Shown: one piece after another, positions 15,652 to 24,804 of the stretch
How the letters are laid out: each line of letters starts with the position of its first letter
How positions within the stretch are numbered: position 1 is the first letter of the stretch
From: DASWJZ01 sp963846475
Lineage (GTDB): Bacteria > Pseudomonadota > Alphaproteobacteria > Rhizobiales > Afifellaceae
Direction: 5' to 3'
DNA: 64,000 nt
Assembly (NCBI GenBank): GCA_963846475.1
Contig: CAWJVZ010000004.1
Span: forward strand, 1,116,001-1,180,000
The notes under the pieces: generated by a model
Databases searched by the model: none
What the model was told of the DNA's origin: nothing
Seen by the model: the letters and a program-made list of their open reading frames with translations, nothing else
Program-made: the position numbers and the translations under genes

Positions 15652-18039
15652 ATGAGTTCACACCACCCACAAAATCCTCCTCCCGTCGTACGGCTGTCTT
15701 CGCCGATATCGAACATTAAAGATCATTACGACGCGGTGGTGGTCGGTTCAGGATACGGCGGTGGAGTGGCTGCCTCGCGGCTTGCCCGAGCGGGGCAAAA
15801 AGTGTGCGTGCTGGAGCGTGGGCGCGAGATCCAACCTGGCGAATACCCCAATACAATGCTGGCAGCGGCCGGCGAGTTGCAGATCGATTCGCCGGCAGGC
15901 CGTTTCGGATCCCGCACGGGCATGTTCGACATGCGCCAGAACGACGACATCAACGTGTTCGTCGGCTGCGGGCTCGGCGGCACGTCCCTCCTCAACGCCA
16001 GCGTCTCGCTGAAGCCGGACCCGCGCGTTTTCGCGGATGTGCGATGGCCGCAAACGGTGCGCGACGATGTCGACGCCGGACTGGAGGAAGGGTATCGCCG
16101 CGCGCATGAGATGCTGAAGCCCACTCCCTATCCGGCGACCTTTCCGACCCCGCCGAAATTGGCAGCCATGCAGGACATCGCGGAGGGCTTTGTTGCGGAC
16201 GGAACGGCGGCCGCGGGCGTCTTCAGCCGGCCCCCGATCAACGTGACCTTTGCGTCCGGACTCAATCACGTCGGCGTGTGGCAAAACGCCACCAACGGCA
16301 GCGGCGACGACACGACCGGCAGCAACGACGGCGCCAAGAACTCCACGCTGATGAACTACCTGCCTGACGCACGAAATCATGGCGCCGAGATCTACACGAA
16401 GGTGTCGGTCAGGCGGATCGAACGGCGCGGCGACGGCCGCTGGCTCGTCCATTATCAGCTTCTCGGCATGGGGCGCGAAGGTTTCGATGCGCCGACGCTT
16501 GCCGTGACCGCCGACCTCGTCGTTATTGCCGCCGGCGTGCTCGGCAGCACCGAGATCCTGCTCCGCTCGAAGGAAGCCGGCCTTCCGCTGTCGGACCGGC
16601 TAGGCGCCGGCTTCAGCGGCAACGGCGACGTGCTCGCCTTCGCCTATAATTGCGACCGCGAGATCCGTGGCGTCGGCTACGGTGCGCGGGACCCGAAGGA
16701 AATGGACTTCGTTGGGCCCTGTATCACCGGGCTCATCGACCTGCGCGGGACGCCAGATCTCAATGACGGCCTTGTCATCGAGGAGGGGGTCATCCCCGGC
16801 GTTCTCGCCGGCATGCTGCCGAGCAGCTTCGCCGCCGGCAACAAGCTCATCGGCCGCGACACGGACCCCGACGACACCCCCGCCGAGTTCGCCCGCGAGG
16901 TGCAGAGCCTCGCGGGCGGCGCCTATACGGGCGCGATTCGCAATACGATGGTCTTCCTGGTCATGGCCCACGACGATGCGAACGGCCGCCTGCGACTGGT
17001 GGACGACCGCATTCAGATCGAATGGCCGGGCGTCGGCAAACAGGAGATCTTCAAGAAAGTCGAGACGCGGCTCGAAGCTGCGACGCGAGTGCTCGGCGGG
17101 ACGTACATCAACAATCCGATCTGGAACGATCTTTTCGACCAGCGGCTTGTGACGGTCCACCCGCTAGGCGGCTGCGCGATGGCGGACGACGCCGGCGGAG
17201 GCGTCGTCGACGGCTACGGCCGGGTCTTCGCCGGAGCACAGGGTACCGCGGTTCACAAAGGCCTCTACGTGCTCGACGGGTCGATCATTCCGCGCAGCCT
17301 CGGGGTCAATCCGCTCTACACCATCACCGCGCTGAGCGAGCGCAACCTGGCGCGGATCGCCGCGGAGCGCGGCTGGCAGATCGACTATACCCTGCCGTCC
17401 AGACCACCCGCGGCTGCGGAAAAGCCGCGGCTCGGCATCAGCTTCACCGAGACGATGCGGGGCTATTTTTCCCCTGCGGTGCGGAATGAGGATTACGATC
17501 GCGCCTATAAGGAGGGACGACGGTCGAATTCGCCTTTCGCCTTCACGTTGACCGTTATTGCCGACGACCTCGAAGCGCTGATCGCGGAGGACACGCATGC
17601 CGCGCGCATGGTCGGCACCGTGAGCGCCCCCGCTTTGAGCGCCGATCCGCTGACGGTGACGGACGGCACGTTCAATCTCTTCGTAAAGGACGAGGCGGAC
17701 CCCGCGGCACGCCGCATGCGCTACCGGATGCGGATGATCGCGAGCGACGGCAGGATTTATTTCTTCGAGGGTTTCAAGCGCATCCGCGACGATTTCGGCC
17801 CCGATGTCTGGAGCGATACGACAACGCTCTACATCACCGTCCACGACGGCAGCGACAGCGATGCATCGGTCCTTGGTCGAGGCATCCTGAAGATCGGGGC
17901 AGCCGACTTCGCCAGGCAGATGACCACCGTTCAGGTGAGCAACGCTGCGACCGTCGAGGAACAAATCCGGGCTCAGGCGCGGTTCGGGCGCTTCTTCGCC
18001 GGCGTCATCTTCGAGGTCTACGGCAACGTGCCGTTCTAG
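15652..18039 (+). CDS. GMC-family FAD oxidoreductase (cholesterol-oxidase-like)
   Basis: A 795-residue flavoenzyme. The FAD dinucleotide-binding loop is VVVGSGYGGGVAASRLA (29-45), followed by VFVGCGLGGTSLLNASV, and the GMC active-site pair is His503 in HPLGGC and Asn553 in NPLYTITALSERN. The first 580 residues match cholesterol-oxidase-like members; residues about 585-795 form an extra domain (SFTETMRGYFSPAVR, then beta-rich repeats to FEVYGNVPF) resembling the segment that joins GMC and hydrolase domains in large fused proteins. Start ATG 15652 has GAGGAGCG before it. The next two genes face it tail-to-tail with a four-base overlap and look like its functional partners. A sterol, steroid-like or alcohol substrate is inferred, not shown. 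Confidence 0.9.
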   Translation: MSSHHPQNPPPVVRLSSPISNIKDHYDAVVVGSGYGGGVAASRLARAGQKVCVLERGREIQPGEYPNTMLAAAGELQIDSPAGRFGSRTGMFDMRQNDDINVFVGCGLGGTSLLNASVSLKPDPRVFADVRWPQTVRDDVDAGLEEGYRRAHEMLKPTPYPATFPTPPKLAAMQDIAEGFVADGTAAAGVFSRPPINVTFASGLNHVGVWQNATNGSGDDTTGSNDGAKNSTLMNYLPDARNHGAEIYTKVSVRRIERRGDGRWLVHYQLLGMGREGFDAPTLAVTADLVVIAAGVLGSTEILLRSKEAGLPLSDRLGAGFSGNGDVLAFAYNCDREIRGVGYGARDPKEMDFVGPCITGLIDLRGTPDLNDGLVIEEGVIPGVLAGMLPSSFAAGNKLIGRDTDPDDTPAEFAREVQSLAGGAYTGAIRNTMVFLVMAHDDANGRLRLVDDRIQIEWPGVGKQEIFKKVETRLEAATRVLGGTYINNPIWNDLFDQRLVTVHPLGGCAMADDAGGGVVDGYGRVFAGAQGTAVHKGLYVLDGSIIPRSLGVNPLYTITALSERNLARIAAERGWQIDYTLPSRPPAAAEKPRLGISFTETMRGYFSPAVRNEDYDRAYKEGRRSNSPFAFTLTVIADDLEALIAEDTHAARMVGTVSAPALSADPLTVTDGTFNLFVKDEADPAARRMRYRMRMIASDGRIYFFEGFKRIRDDFGPDVWSDTTTLYITVHDGSDSDASVLGRGILKIGAADFARQMTTVQVSNAATVEEQIRAQARFGRFFAGVIFEVYGNVPF

Positions 18040-18980
18040 ATGACGGTCGGGCACGCCGGCCGGGCTCCGCTGGCGGAAGGCGTGGCTTGCTGCGGGTGCA
18101 GAAGCGGCCCCCCATCTATTTTCGATGAAGGCGGCGGCAGCCAATCCTTGCCCTGGCCCAGGTTGATGACGCTGTCCAAACCCTCGCCGGGATCGAGATC
18201 CGGCGTCTCCGAACTCAGGAACCAACTCTCGAAGTGGTCGTCCAGAATGCCGCGTGTATTTGGGAAATAGGCGACGAACATCGGGTCGGCACTGATGTCC
18301 AGCTGCTTGAGCGGCTGGGCGAGCGGATGCGACCCAAGCGTCAGTCTGGCGCGGGCGCTCTTGAATGCAGCAAACCCGAATTTTCCCTGGAAATACACGT
18401 AGGACTTCATCAGCATGCCGCGGAAACGGCAGTAATTGGCGCCGCTCATTGAGACGCTGAACCATTCCCTGGCGGGGCGTTCGATCTCGATCTTGACGAC
18501 GAGCTGACCGTCCTTGTCGTACTGGCTGCTGACGCGATCCGGGCCGATCAGAAAATCGAGATTGGCCTGATGTTTGGGCATTCCCCAGATGCCCTTGCCG
18601 CCCTTCACCGAGATCTCGGTGCTCACCGGAAGGTCGTAGACGTATTGGCCGGTGCCATAGAGCTTCCTGAAGATGGCGGGGAGGAGCGGCGGGCCGGGGC
18701 GCGCCCCATGTGTGCACGGAATGCCGATACTGAACTCGATGTAGTTGCCGATGTCCGTGACCCGATAGTCGACGACCGCGATGACCAGCAATGCGCGCTT
18801 CCAGACGCGTAGCGGATGCAGCTCGTTTCCGGGCAGCAGCGCTTTTGCCCTGTCGGCGTCGATCGTAAAGGCGGCCATCAGTCCTGGCGTGTCTTTGGAA
18901 TCGATCGGCAGCCGGAAGCTGATCCCGTCCACCAGCGCATAGCGACCCGCCTGTGCCTTCAGCCTTTTCGGTTTGGCCAT
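18036..18980 (-). CDS. acetoacetate-decarboxylase-like protein
   Basis: A 314-residue protein with the ADC fold: FRLPIDSKDTPGLMAAFTID, ALLVIAVVDYRVTDIGNYIEF and GGKGIWGMPKHQANLDF. The Lys of GMPK (Lys136) aligns by motif with the Schiff-base lysine of acetoacetate decarboxylase; the second Lys of the classical Lys-Lys pair is His here, so true decarboxylation is doubtful. Start ATG 18980 follows a strong GGGGGAGG. It sits 11 bases downstream of the alpha/beta hydrolase in the same operon and meets the GMC gene tail-to-tail. The trio probably handles one substrate class. Confidence 0.8.
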   Translation of the reverse strand: MAKPKRLKAQAGRYALVDGISFRLPIDSKDTPGLMAAFTIDADRAKALLPGNELHPLRVWKRALLVIAVVDYRVTDIGNYIEFSIGIPCTHGARPGPPLLPAIFRKLYGTGQYVYDLPVSTEISVKGGKGIWGMPKHQANLDFLIGPDRVSSQYDKDGQLVVKIEIERPAREWFSVSMSGANYCRFRGMLMKSYVYFQGKFGFAAFKSARARLTLGSHPLAQPLKQLDISADPMFVAYFPNTRGILDDHFESWFLSSETPDLDPGEGLDSVINLGQGKDWLPPPSSKIDGGPLLHPQQATPSASGARPACPTVI

Positions 18981-18991
18981 GCCCTCCCCCG

Positions 18992-20035
18992 TCAATTCTC
19001 GAGTTGGCGAAGGATCGTCGGGAAAACCTCGTCGGCCGCGTTCTTCCCCATGAAGATGTCGAGATGGCTGTAGGTCGGGAACACATGCAGGGAATGGTAG
19101 CCGGGCTCGTATTGCTCGAAATACGCGAAGGTCCGCTCCTGGCTCTCGGCGAGGAAGCACTTGTTCAAGGCGCCCGCCAGGAAGGCGAAGCGCGCCTTCG
19201 TCCTGGGCGCCTGGTCGACATACGATCTTGGCAGCCGATCCGAATCGATGACGTTGACGAGGCTGCCGTTCCTTTCGCAGAGATCGATGTGGCGAAAGAA
19301 GGTCATCGGAACGGCGCCGAATTCGGCACTCAGCCAATTGTGCGTCGCCTCATTCAGGTTTTCGTGTTCCCAAAGTGCCGGAAAGCCTGAGCCGTAGACG
19401 AAGCTCACCATCTTGCAGACAGGATTGTCGCACTCGTGGTGCGCCAGCAGCACCGCCGAAGTGACGAGCTTCGGCAGGAACCCTGGCGCGGATTCGCCCC
19501 ACTGGGGATTGAGATAAGGCATGACCGGCTGGAAGGTCGGGACAGCGTAGCGCAGCTTGTTGACCGACCAGCGCGGCACCACCGGGTGCAGCGACACGGC
19601 GTTGCTGACGATCGTCGTGACCTCCGGTATCAGGCCGGCCATGGCCGACATCATGAAGCTGGTGGAGCCTTGGCAGTGGATCACCGCCCTGATCTCGCTG
19701 TTGCCGGTCTCCTCGACGATTTTCTGGACGGCCTGGGGGTGATCGTGCAGGGCGGCCTCGTCGAGCGTCCACGGATTGGGCGGATGCTCGATGCTGGCGC
19801 GCCAGTTCTCCAGCCAGACATCGTAGCCCTCGGCAACGAGGGCATCCACCAGGGTGGTCTTCACCGGGGCGCGGAAGATGTTGGCGCGGACGCCGGCGCC
19901 GTGCACCAGGAGGACAGGCGGACGCGTCGGAGCGCTGCTGCCGCGCACATTGATGAGGTTGAGCGGGAAGCCGTCGCCCGCGGCGAACGGCACTCGGCGC
20001 TCCTGGTAGGCGGGATGCTCCTGCGCTTCGCTCAT
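18992..20035 (-). CDS. alpha/beta-fold hydrolase with Cys at the nucleophile position
   Basis: A 347-residue hydrolase. PPVLLVHGAGVRANIF provides the oxyanion HG, and VIHCQGSTSFMMSAM the nucleophile elbow, in which Cys121 takes the place of the usual Ser. The C-terminal catalytic His is probably in FPTYSHLDIFMG, near residue 325. Related sequences are, as far as I know, often fused to GMC oxidoreductases; here the two are separate genes. Start ATG 20035 has GAGGGGAG upstream. First gene of the two-gene minus operon with the ADC-like protein. A Cys nucleophile suggests thioester- or lactone-type chemistry, but this is inference. Confidence 0.82.
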   Translation of the reverse strand: MSEAQEHPAYQERRVPFAAGDGFPLNLINVRGSSAPTRPPVLLVHGAGVRANIFRAPVKTTLVDALVAEGYDVWLENWRASIEHPPNPWTLDEAALHDHPQAVQKIVEETGNSEIRAVIHCQGSTSFMMSAMAGLIPEVTTIVSNAVSLHPVVPRWSVNKLRYAVPTFQPVMPYLNPQWGESAPGFLPKLVTSAVLLAHHECDNPVCKMVSFVYGSGFPALWEHENLNEATHNWLSAEFGAVPMTFFRHIDLCERNGSLVNVIDSDRLPRSYVDQAPRTKARFAFLAGALNKCFLAESQERTFAYFEQYEPGYHSLHVFPTYSHLDIFMGKNAADEVFPTILRQLEN

Positions 20036-20245
20036 GACCTGCTCCCCTCTGCCGACCAAAATCAGCGGCTTGTCGTGCCCGGCTGCGAGTTGCGACCCCC
20101 GCGAGCAATGTATCGATGACCGCCGTTCAGATCGAGGCCCCACGTTCTGCCGAAATGAGCCGCGCGGCCAGGAATCTTGTGCGGGCGACGCGCCTCTGCT
20201 CGGCAGGTGCTTGCGGCCTTCGGTCGTGGCCGATGCCAAACCGGC

Positions 20246-20893
20246 CTAGGATTTCCTGAAGAATCCGGAGAGGATGTTCGGACCGGCTTCGCCGGGCCGC
20301 AGCCTGATCCCATCCTCGAAGCAGTTCAGCGTCACGCAATGGAAGCCGCTATGGGCGAGGAGCGCCACCAGCAACTCGCGGTCGAAATGGTGCAAGTGCT
20401 CGTTCGGCAGGCGCATTCGCCACGTCCGGAACCACGCGTCGCCGTCGGCGCCGAGCTCGCGCCAGCGGCAATATGGGACTGCGACGGCCAGGTAGCGGGT
20501 CTGCAGGCGGGCAAGGAAGCCCGGATCAGGGATGTGTTCGAGCACGTCGAACATGGCCACGAGATCCCACCGGCTGGCCAGGGCCTCGTCCCAGTCGACG
20601 AAGCGGACCCCCTCGGGCAGAGGGAACCTGGCGATGTCGAAGCCGGCGCAGTCGGCGGCGCCGGTTATCTTCGCGGCCTCGATGAACGTGCCCGTGCCGT
20701 ATCCGATCTCCAGCACGGATCGCGGAATCTCGCCCGTCAGCCCGAGCACCCAGCCAAGTCGCTGATAGCCGAGCTTGATCGTCCGGTCGCTCAGGTCCTC
20801 GTAATAGGAAATGTATTCCTTGTCGTACTTGATCGGCGTGAAGTCGATCTGGTGGATCACGCCGAAGCCGTCCACCTCGTAATTGTCCAGCAT
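20246..20893 (-). CDS. class I SAM-dependent methyltransferase
   Basis: A 215-residue methyltransferase: motif I is VLEIGYGTGTFIEAA, followed by GFDIARF (motif II) and DLVAMFDVLEHIPDP (motif IV region); the C-terminus HLHHFDRELLVALLAHSGFH resembles Methyltransf_23 members. The N-terminal stretch FTPIKYDKEYISYYEDLS is shared by a group acting on sugars or lipids, but the substrate is unknown. ATG 20893 is the only good start. It lies 83 bases after the last ABC transporter gene on the same strand and may be the last gene of that operon. Confidence 0.82.
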   Translation of the reverse strand: MLDNYEVDGFGVIHQIDFTPIKYDKEYISYYEDLSDRTIKLGYQRLGWVLGLTGEIPRSVLEIGYGTGTFIEAAKITGAADCAGFDIARFPLPEGVRFVDWDEALASRWDLVAMFDVLEHIPDPGFLARLQTRYLAVAVPYCRWRELGADGDAWFRTWRMRLPNEHLHHFDRELLVALLAHSGFHCVTLNCFEDGIRLRPGEAGPNILSGFFRKS

Positions 20894-20976
20894 TGGAGTT
20901 GCCGAGCCTCCGGGCTCCCGCCCCCAGCTACATGGCGGAGCTGAACGGAACGTAACCGCACCTGGCCGTGCTCTCC

Positions 20977-21948
20977 TCAAGCCGGATTGTGGCAAGCAAA
21001 GATGTGGGCCGTTGCCGACCTGGTCGGGGCGGGAAACACGCGCATGCAGGGCTCCAGCGCGAACGGGCAGCGCGGATGGAATTCGCAGCCCGGCGGCCGG
21101 TCGAAGAGGCTCGGCACGTCGCCCTCGATGTGCAGCCGGTCGTGCACGGCGTCGGGGTCGGGCACCGGGTTCGCCGAAAGGAGCGCCGCCGTGTAGCGGT
21201 GGCGCGGCGACGCGAACACCTCGCCTGTCGGCCCTTCCTCGACGATGCGGCCGAGATACATGACCGCCACGCGGTCGGCGACATGGCGCACGACGTTCAG
21301 ATTGTGCGTGATGATCATGATAGCCAGGCCGAGGCGGGCCTGCAGGTCGTTCAGGAGGTTGAGCATCTCCCCTTGCACCGACACGTCGAGCCCCGCGGTC
21401 GGCTCGTCGGCGATCAGGAGCTTGGGGTGCAGCGCCAAAGCGCGCGCCACGCCGACGCGGCGCGCCTGACCGCCGGAGAGCTGATGCGGATAGCGGGACG
21501 CGAAGGAGGCCGGCAGGCCGACGTCGTCGAGCAGTCGCGCCACTTCGGCGTCGAGGTCGACGCCGCGCCGGCGATGCACCCGGAACGGCTCCGCCAGGAT
21601 GGAGCGGACGCTGAGGCGCGGGCTGAGCGAGCCCGTCGGATCCTGAAAGATCATGCCGACCTCGCGGCGAACCGGCAGCAGGTTCCGCTCCGACAGCCGC
21701 GAGATGCGGCGGCCGTCGAAGGCGATCGTGCCGGAATGGAGGGGGACCAGCCCGACCAGGCCGCGGGCGAGACTCGTCTTCCCCGACCCGGATTCGCCCA
21801 CCAACGCGTATGTCTCGCCCGGTCGGATCGAGAACGACACCCCCGCCACGACCTCGACCGTGCTTGGCGCTCCGGTCAGTGCGGCCGACAGCCGGCTCCC
21901 GACAGGAAAGCGGATATGCAGATCGCGAACCTCCAGGAGCGCATTCAT
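20977..21948 (-). CDS. oligopeptide/dipeptide ABC transporter ATP-binding protein (DppF/OppF type)
   Basis: A 323-residue ATPase: Walker A GESGSGKTS, Q-loop IFQDPTGSLSPRLSV, signature LSGGQARRVGVARAL, Walker B LLIADEPTAGLDVSVQ, and the C-terminal oligopeptide-transporter domain with GCEFHPRCPFALEPC, where cysteines may bind an iron-sulfur cluster. It overlaps dppD-like by four bases. Partner of the next ATPase under the DppB/DppC-like permeases. Confidence 0.92.
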   Translation of the reverse strand: MNALLEVRDLHIRFPVGSRLSAALTGAPSTVEVVAGVSFSIRPGETYALVGESGSGKTSLARGLVGLVPLHSGTIAFDGRRISRLSERNLLPVRREVGMIFQDPTGSLSPRLSVRSILAEPFRVHRRRGVDLDAEVARLLDDVGLPASFASRYPHQLSGGQARRVGVARALALHPKLLIADEPTAGLDVSVQGEMLNLLNDLQARLGLAIMIITHNLNVVRHVADRVAVMYLGRIVEEGPTGEVFASPRHRYTAALLSANPVPDPDAVHDRLHIEGDVPSLFDRPPGCEFHPRCPFALEPCMRVFPAPTRSATAHIFACHNPA

Positions 21949-22925
21949 GCCGGTTCCAGCTGCTCCGCCTTGTGGCAGGCGGAAAGGTGGTCGCGCCCGA
22001 GCCGGTGCGGCTCCGGCTTCTCCAGGCAGCGCTCGAACCGCTCGGGGCAGCGGGGGCGGAAGATGCATCCCGGCGGAACCTCGACCAGGTTCGGCAGGTC
22101 GCCCGGAATGGTCGGGAGGTTGCGGGTCGGCTGCGCGATCCGGCCGGGGTCGCATTCCAGGAGTTTTCGCGTATAGGGGTGCCGCGCATCGTGAAAAATG
22201 TCGCGGACCGTCCCGCGCTCGACCACCTCCCCGGCATACATGATCGCCACCCGGTCGCAGAGCTCCGCCACGACGCCGAGGTGATGCGAGACGAACAGGA
22301 TCGAGCAGCCGAATTCGCGCTGCAGCTCCTTCAGGAGCCGGATCACCTGCACCTCGAGCGTCGCGTCCAGCGCCGTCGTCGGTTCGTCGGCGATCAGCAG
22401 GTCGGGCTGCGGGAGGAGCGCCATCGCGATGCAGATGCGCTGCCGCATGCCGCCGGAGAATTGATGCGGATGATGGCCGAGCCGCCGTTCCGGGTCGGGT
22501 ATCTTCACCTTCTGCAGGAACTCGACCGCGCGGTCCCGCTTGGCTCGCCGGCTGAGCCCGGACCTGTATTGGATCGCCGTCATCTGCGTGCCGATGGAGA
22601 GCACCGGATTGAGCGCGGTCATCGGGTCCTGGAAGATCGCGGTGATCCGGTCGCCGCGCAGCCGCGTGAGATCGGCCTCTCGCATGGTGACAAGATCGGC
22701 GCCGTTGAACATCACCCTGCCTGAAGTTACCTCCGCGTTGGCGGACAAGAGGCCGATCACCGCATTGATCAGGGTCGACTTCCCGCAGCCGGACTCGCCG
22801 ACCACCCCGACGATCTCGCCGCGCGGCACTGCGAGGCTGGCATCGCGCAGCGCGTGGAGGCGGCCCGCCGCGGTGCGGAAATCGACGGAGAGGTTTTCGA
22901 CGCTGAGGACGTCGCCGGCGCCCAT
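21945..22925 (-). CDS. oligopeptide/dipeptide ABC transporter ATP-binding protein (DppD/OppD type)
   Basis: A 326-residue ATPase: Walker A GESGCGKST, Q-loop IFQDPMTALNPVLSI, signature FSGGMRQRICIAMAL, Walker B LLIADEPTTALDATLE, and the C-terminal cysteine block GCIFRPRCPERFERC. It begins immediately after the permease stop (22926) and its own stop overlaps the DppF-like start. Substrate specificity rests with the binding protein. Confidence 0.93.
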   Translation of the reverse strand: MGAGDVLSVENLSVDFRTAAGRLHALRDASLAVPRGEIVGVVGESGCGKSTLINAVIGLLSANAEVTSGRVMFNGADLVTMREADLTRLRGDRITAIFQDPMTALNPVLSIGTQMTAIQYRSGLSRRAKRDRAVEFLQKVKIPDPERRLGHHPHQFSGGMRQRICIAMALLPQPDLLIADEPTTALDATLEVQVIRLLKELQREFGCSILFVSHHLGVVAELCDRVAIMYAGEVVERGTVRDIFHDARHPYTRKLLECDPGRIAQPTRNLPTIPGDLPNLVEVPPGCIFRPRCPERFERCLEKPEPHRLGRDHLSACHKAEQLEPA

Positions 22926-23816
22926 TTACGCGTCCTTCCTGAGCCGCGGGTCGAACTGGTCGCGCAGCGTCTCGCCGAGGAAGGTGAAGCCGAGCGTGGC
23001 GACGACGATCGGCAGCCCGCCGGCAATGGCCGGCCACGGGCTCTCGCGGATGAAGGAGAACCCGTCGTTGAGGATCGAGCCCCACGACGGGGTCGGCGGC
23101 CGGACGCCCAGGCCCAAAAAACTCATGCCGGCTTCGATGGTGATCACCACCGGAATGTCCATCGAAGCGAGGATAAGGAGCGGCCCGATCAGGTTGGGCA
23201 TGATGTGAACGGGCAGGATCCGCCACGAGGGGGCGCCGAGCGCCCTGGCCGCCAGCACGAACTCCGCACCTTTGAGCGACATCGTCTGTGCCCGGACGAC
23301 CCTGGCGTAGCCCGGCAAGGTGGCGAGCACCACGACGAGCACCACCGCCGACAGGCTCGGGCCGGCGAGCGTCACCAAGGCCAGCGCCAGCATCACGGTG
23401 GGGAACGACCGCAGGGCGTCGAAGAGCAGCAGCAGCAGCGAATCCAGCCAGCGCGGCCCGTAGCCGGCGATCATGCCGAGAATCAGCCCGCCGGCGAACG
23501 ACAGGCTCGTCGCCACCAGCGCGACCGCCAGGGCGATCCTGGCGCCGTGGAGGACGCGGGTGAACAGGTCCCGCCCGAGGTGATCGGTGCCGAGTAGATG
23601 CAGGGCGTCGGGCGGCAGGAAACGGTCGCGCGGCGCGAGCTTGGTCGGGCTGTACGCGGTCAGCGCGTCGGCAAAAAGGGCGCCGAACACCACCGCGAGC
23701 ACCAGCGCGATGCCCAGCGCGCCGATCGGCTCGGACAGGAGCCGCATGAGCCGGCCGCGCCCCGCGCCGGTGCGCGCGGCCTCTGCCGGCGCGATCTCAA
23801 AGCGAGGCGCGGACAC
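22926..23816 (-). CDS. oligopeptide/dipeptide ABC transporter permease (DppC type)
   Basis: A 296-residue permease with six hydrophobic segments. After an N-terminal cytoplasmic tail and first helix comes HLLGTDHLGRDLFTRVLHGARIAL, the DppC signature (split: HLLGTDHLGRDLFTR). The EAA loop region reads EFVLAARALGAPSWRILPVHIMPN. GMSFLGLGVRPPTPSWG is also characteristic. Its start overlaps the DppB-like gene by 20 bases. Confidence 0.93.
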   Translation of the reverse strand: MSAPRFEIAPAEAARTGAGRGRLMRLLSEPIGALGIALVLAVVFGALFADALTAYSPTKLAPRDRFLPPDALHLLGTDHLGRDLFTRVLHGARIALAVALVATSLSFAGGLILGMIAGYGPRWLDSLLLLLFDALRSFPTVMLALALVTLAGPSLSAVVLVVVLATLPGYARVVRAQTMSLKGAEFVLAARALGAPSWRILPVHIMPNLIGPLLILASMDIPVVITIEAGMSFLGLGVRPPTPSWGSILNDGFSFIRESPWPAIAGGLPIVVATLGFTFLGETLRDQFDPRLRKDA

Positions 23817-24741
23817 GCGGGTCCAGCCAGGCCGCGACGAGGTCCGCGACCAGCGTGCACAGCACGTAAAAAGCCGTGGTGATCATGACCCCGCCGATGA
23901 CGAGCGGGTAGTTGCGGGTGATCACCGCGTCGTACATGAGCCGGCCGACGCCCGGCCGGGCGAAGACGATCTCCGCAAAGACCGCTCCCGAGATCATGTG
24001 GCCGACGCCGATGCCGAGCAGCACGACGGTCGGGATGATCGCCAGCTTCAGCGCGTAGCGGAAGGTGATGGTCCGCTCGCGCAGGCCGAAGGCGCGTGCC
24101 ATGCGGATGTGGTTCTCGGTGAGCACTTCGAGCATCGATGCGCGCACCATGCGGGCGATATAGCCGACCCAGCCGAGCCCGACGGCAAGCGAGGGCAGCA
24201 CCAGATGATGCGCCTGGTCGCCCAGGTCGCCGGGATCGCCGGCGCCGATCGTCGGGAACCAGCCGAGCGTCACCGAAAAGAACAGCAGGCTGTAGATCGC
24301 CACGACGAAGGACGGAACGGCGATCATGCTGACCGAGAGGACCGCGATGGCCCGGTCCGCCAGCGTTCCCCGCCTGACCGCCGCGAAGCAGCCGAGCGGG
24401 ATGCCGAGGAGCGCCGCCCAGCCGATCCCCGCGGCGATCAGCGCCAGCGTGAACGGCATCTGCTCGAGAACGGTCACGCTGACCGGGCGGTGCGTCAGCA
24501 CGTCGGTGCCGAGGTCGCCCGACACCACGCTTCCGAAGAAGCGGGCGATCTGGACCACGACTGGCTGATCGAGGCCCATCTCGACCCGGAACGACTCGCG
24601 GAACTCCGGCGTGGCGAGCGGGCCCAGGAGGACTGCCGCCGGGTCGCCCGGAATGAGCTGGATCGTGCTGATCAGCAGGATCAGCGCGACCGCCGTGATG
24701 ACGATCGCGAGGCCGATGCGCTTCACCGCATATGCGAGCAA
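23797..24741 (-). CDS. oligopeptide/dipeptide ABC transporter permease (DppB type), TTG start
   Basis: A 314-residue permease: LAYAVKRIGLAIVITAVAL start, then STIQLIPGDPAAVLLGP, SVTVLEQMPFTLALIAAG, and the EAA loop NHIRMARAFGLRERTITFRYALK. VFAEIVFARPGVGRLMYDAVITRNYP is the DppB landmark near the end. The start is TTG 24741; no ATG or GTG fits the usual N-terminus. It lies 63 bases after the binding-protein gene in the same operon. Confidence 0.92.
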   Translation of the reverse strand: MLAYAVKRIGLAIVITAVALILLISTIQLIPGDPAAVLLGPLATPEFRESFRVEMGLDQPVVVQIARFFGSVVSGDLGTDVLTHRPVSVTVLEQMPFTLALIAAGIGWAALLGIPLGCFAAVRRGTLADRAIAVLSVSMIAVPSFVVAIYSLLFFSVTLGWFPTIGAGDPGDLGDQAHHLVLPSLAVGLGWVGYIARMVRASMLEVLTENHIRMARAFGLRERTITFRYALKLAIIPTVVLLGIGVGHMISGAVFAEIVFARPGVGRLMYDAVITRNYPLVIGGVMITTAFYVLCTLVADLVAAWLDPRVRASL

Positions 24742-24804
24742 CTCATCGGCCTCATGTTTCTTGCTGCTGCTCAGGCCGCCTTCCCATGAAGGCCTGGCAC
24801 TCCG

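Noticed and set aside
22000..23226. N-terminal extension of the DppF-like frame to 23226
   Set aside because: It runs through the DppD- and DppC-like genes in another frame and gives an Arg/Pro-rich nonsense sequence.
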